Of a DNA stretch of 14,167 nt, positions 13,171 through 14,167 are shown in pieces; the first letter of the stretch is position 1, and each line of letters begins with the position of its first letter. The notes under the pieces were generated by a model. The model ran no database searches and was not told the origin of the DNA. It saw nothing but the letters and a program-made list of their open reading frames with translations. A program made the position numbers and the translations under genes. Source of the stretch: an uncultured Erythrobacter sp. (GTDB lineage Bacteria > Pseudomonadota > Alphaproteobacteria > Sphingomonadales > Sphingomonadaceae); contig CAMYIQ010000073.1 in assembly GCA_947258465.1 (NCBI GenBank), positions 1 through 14,167 on the forward strand, read 5' to 3'.

Positions 13171-14167
13171 TCAGTCTTCCTTCTTCTTCAGCGCTTCGCC
13201 GAGGATGTCGCCGAGCGAGGCACCCGAATCCGACGAACCGAACTGAGCAACCGCTTCCTTCTCTTCGGCGATCTGACGCGCCTTGATCGAGAAGTTCGGC
13301 TTCTTCGAGCGATCGAAGCCGGTGACCATCGCGTCGACCTTGCCGCCGACCTGGAAGCGGTCGGGGCGCTGTTCGTCGCGGTCGCGGCCGAGGTCGCTAC
13401 GCTTGATGAAGCCGGTCGCGCCGTCTTCGCCAACCTGCACTTCGAGGCCGCCATCGCGGACTTCGAGGACGGTGACGGTGACGGTTTCGCCCTTGCGGAG
13501 CGTGCCCGAAGCGCCTGCTTCGGTCGGTGCGCCCTTTTCGAGCTGCTTCATGCCGAGGCTGATACGCTCCTTGTCGGTATCGACGTCGAGAACGACGGCT
13601 TCGACCTGCTCGCCCTTGCGGTGGAGCGCCAGCGCGTCCTCACCCGAGATGCCCCAGGCGATGTCGGACATGTGGACCATGCCGTCGACGTCGCCATCGA
13701 GGCCGATGAAGAGACCGAATTCGGTGGCGTTCTTGACTTCGCCTTCGACCTTCGAGCCAACCGGATGCTTCTCGGCGAACTCTTCCCACGGATTGCGCTG
13801 GGCCTGCTTGAGGCCGAGGCTGATGCGACGCTTCTCGCTGTCGACTTCGAGGACCATGACTTCCACTTCCTGCGAGGTCGAGACGATCTTGCCGGGGTGG
13901 ACGTTCTTCTTGGTCCAGCTCATTTCCGAAACGTGGACCAAGCCTTCGATGCCCGGCTCGATTTCGACGAAGGCGCCGTATTCGGTGATGTTGGTCACGG
14001 TGCCCGTCAGCTTCATGCCGACCGGGTACTTGGCCGAAACGCCATCCCACGGATCCGATTCCAGCTGCTTCATGCCGAGGCTGATGCGCTGGGTTTCTTC
14101 GTTGATGCGGATGATTTGGACGGTCACGGTCGCGCCGATTTCGATCATTTCGCTGGGGTGGTTGACG
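13171..14167 (-). CDS. rpsA: 30S ribosomal protein S1, C-terminal part (5' end beyond the window)
   Basis: S1 holds mRNA on the 30S subunit and helps unfold structured leaders. The frame is open to the right edge and enters as VNHPSEMIEIG, the family segment of the third S1 domain, so roughly the first 220-240 residues are missing. Three complete S1 (OB-fold) domains follow. The first contains GTVTNITEYGAFVEIEPG and ends HVSEMSW; the second contains GEVKNATEFGLFIGLDGD and ends HMSDIAW; the third is the more divergent last repeat, with TVLEVRDGGLEVQVGEDG and KRSDLGRDRDEQRPD. They match domains 4, 5 and 6 of E. coli S1, with ISLGMKQLE-type linkers between them. The tail ends in an acidic then lysine-rich stretch (LGDILGEALKKKED). 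The ATG at 14148 is internal methionine, not the start. Confidence 0.97.
   Translation of the reverse strand, partial: VNHPSEMIEIGATVTVQIIRINEETQRISLGMKQLESDPWDGVSAKYPVGMKLTGTVTNITEYGAFVEIEPGIEGLVHVSEMSWTKKNVHPGKIVSTSQEVEVMVLEVDSEKRRISLGLKQAQRNPWEEFAEKHPVGSKVEGEVKNATEFGLFIGLDGDVDGMVHMSDIAWGISGEDALALHRKGEQVEAVVLDVDTDKERISLGMKQLEKGAPTEAGASGTLRKGETVTVTVLEVRDGGLEVQVGEDGATGFIKRSDLGRDRDEQRPDRFQVGGKVDAMVTGFDRSKKPNFSIKARQIAEEKEAVAQFGSSDSGASLGDILGEALKKKED

Noticed and set aside
1..14167. Search for a novel defence, mobile or secretion system, CRISPR array, tRNA/rRNA genes or insertion sequence
   Set aside because: Every substantial open stretch is accounted for by a recognised conserved gene, no regularly spaced repeats or transposase-like frames are present, and no tRNA-like fold was seen.

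Overview
The window is GC-rich, densely coded chromosomal DNA that reads as an alphaproteobacterium, most likely a sphingomonad of the Erythrobacter/Altererythrobacter kind. The reasons are the F0-only ATP synthase operon ordered I-a-c-b'-b with a separate b' subunit and no F1 genes beside it, the alphaproteobacterial style of the PurB, GloB and S1 proteins, and intergenic hairpin repeats of the 'gtcatcccagc...gctgggat' type. The taxonomy is inference from protein style; no search was run.

Layout from left to right. (1) The N-terminal 235 residues of adenylosuccinate lyase (purB, minus strand), with an in-frame stop 47 bases from the left edge. (2) Divergent from it, a large exported DUF3857/transglutaminase-like/TPR protein of unknown function. 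(3) radC (minus), convergent with (2) and divergent from (4) with only about 36-60 bases between starts. (4) A translationally coupled ydbH-ynbE-ydbL operon, the AsmA-like inner-membrane protein, outer-membrane lipoprotein and periplasmic partner implicated in moving phospholipid between the membranes; it ends at a strong terminator. (5) The F0 operon atpI-atpB-atpE-atpX(b')-atpF(b), with a strong hairpin after the c-subunit gene and a terminator after b. (6) On the minus strand, gloB (glyoxalase II) followed 5 bases later by a zinc-free MDR quinone oxidoreductase. (7) rpsA (ribosomal protein S1, minus), lacking its 5' part beyond the right edge.

Most of the content is core metabolism and envelope or energy housekeeping. 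I found no CRISPR, transposase, prophage, toxin-antitoxin or tRNA/rRNA gene, and nothing I can defend as a novel defence or mobile system. The most interesting signals are smaller. One is an 81-bp bipartite hairpin repeat between rpsA and its terminator, whose sequence differs from a second copy after atpF by two compensatory base-pair changes. Others are the 11-bp hairpin between the c and b' genes, a cluster of family-atypical codons and a stop at the left edge of purB, and the uncharacterised secreted transglutaminase-like protein. No gene-free stretch exceeds 300 bases; the longest are 755-951 and 12974-13170.
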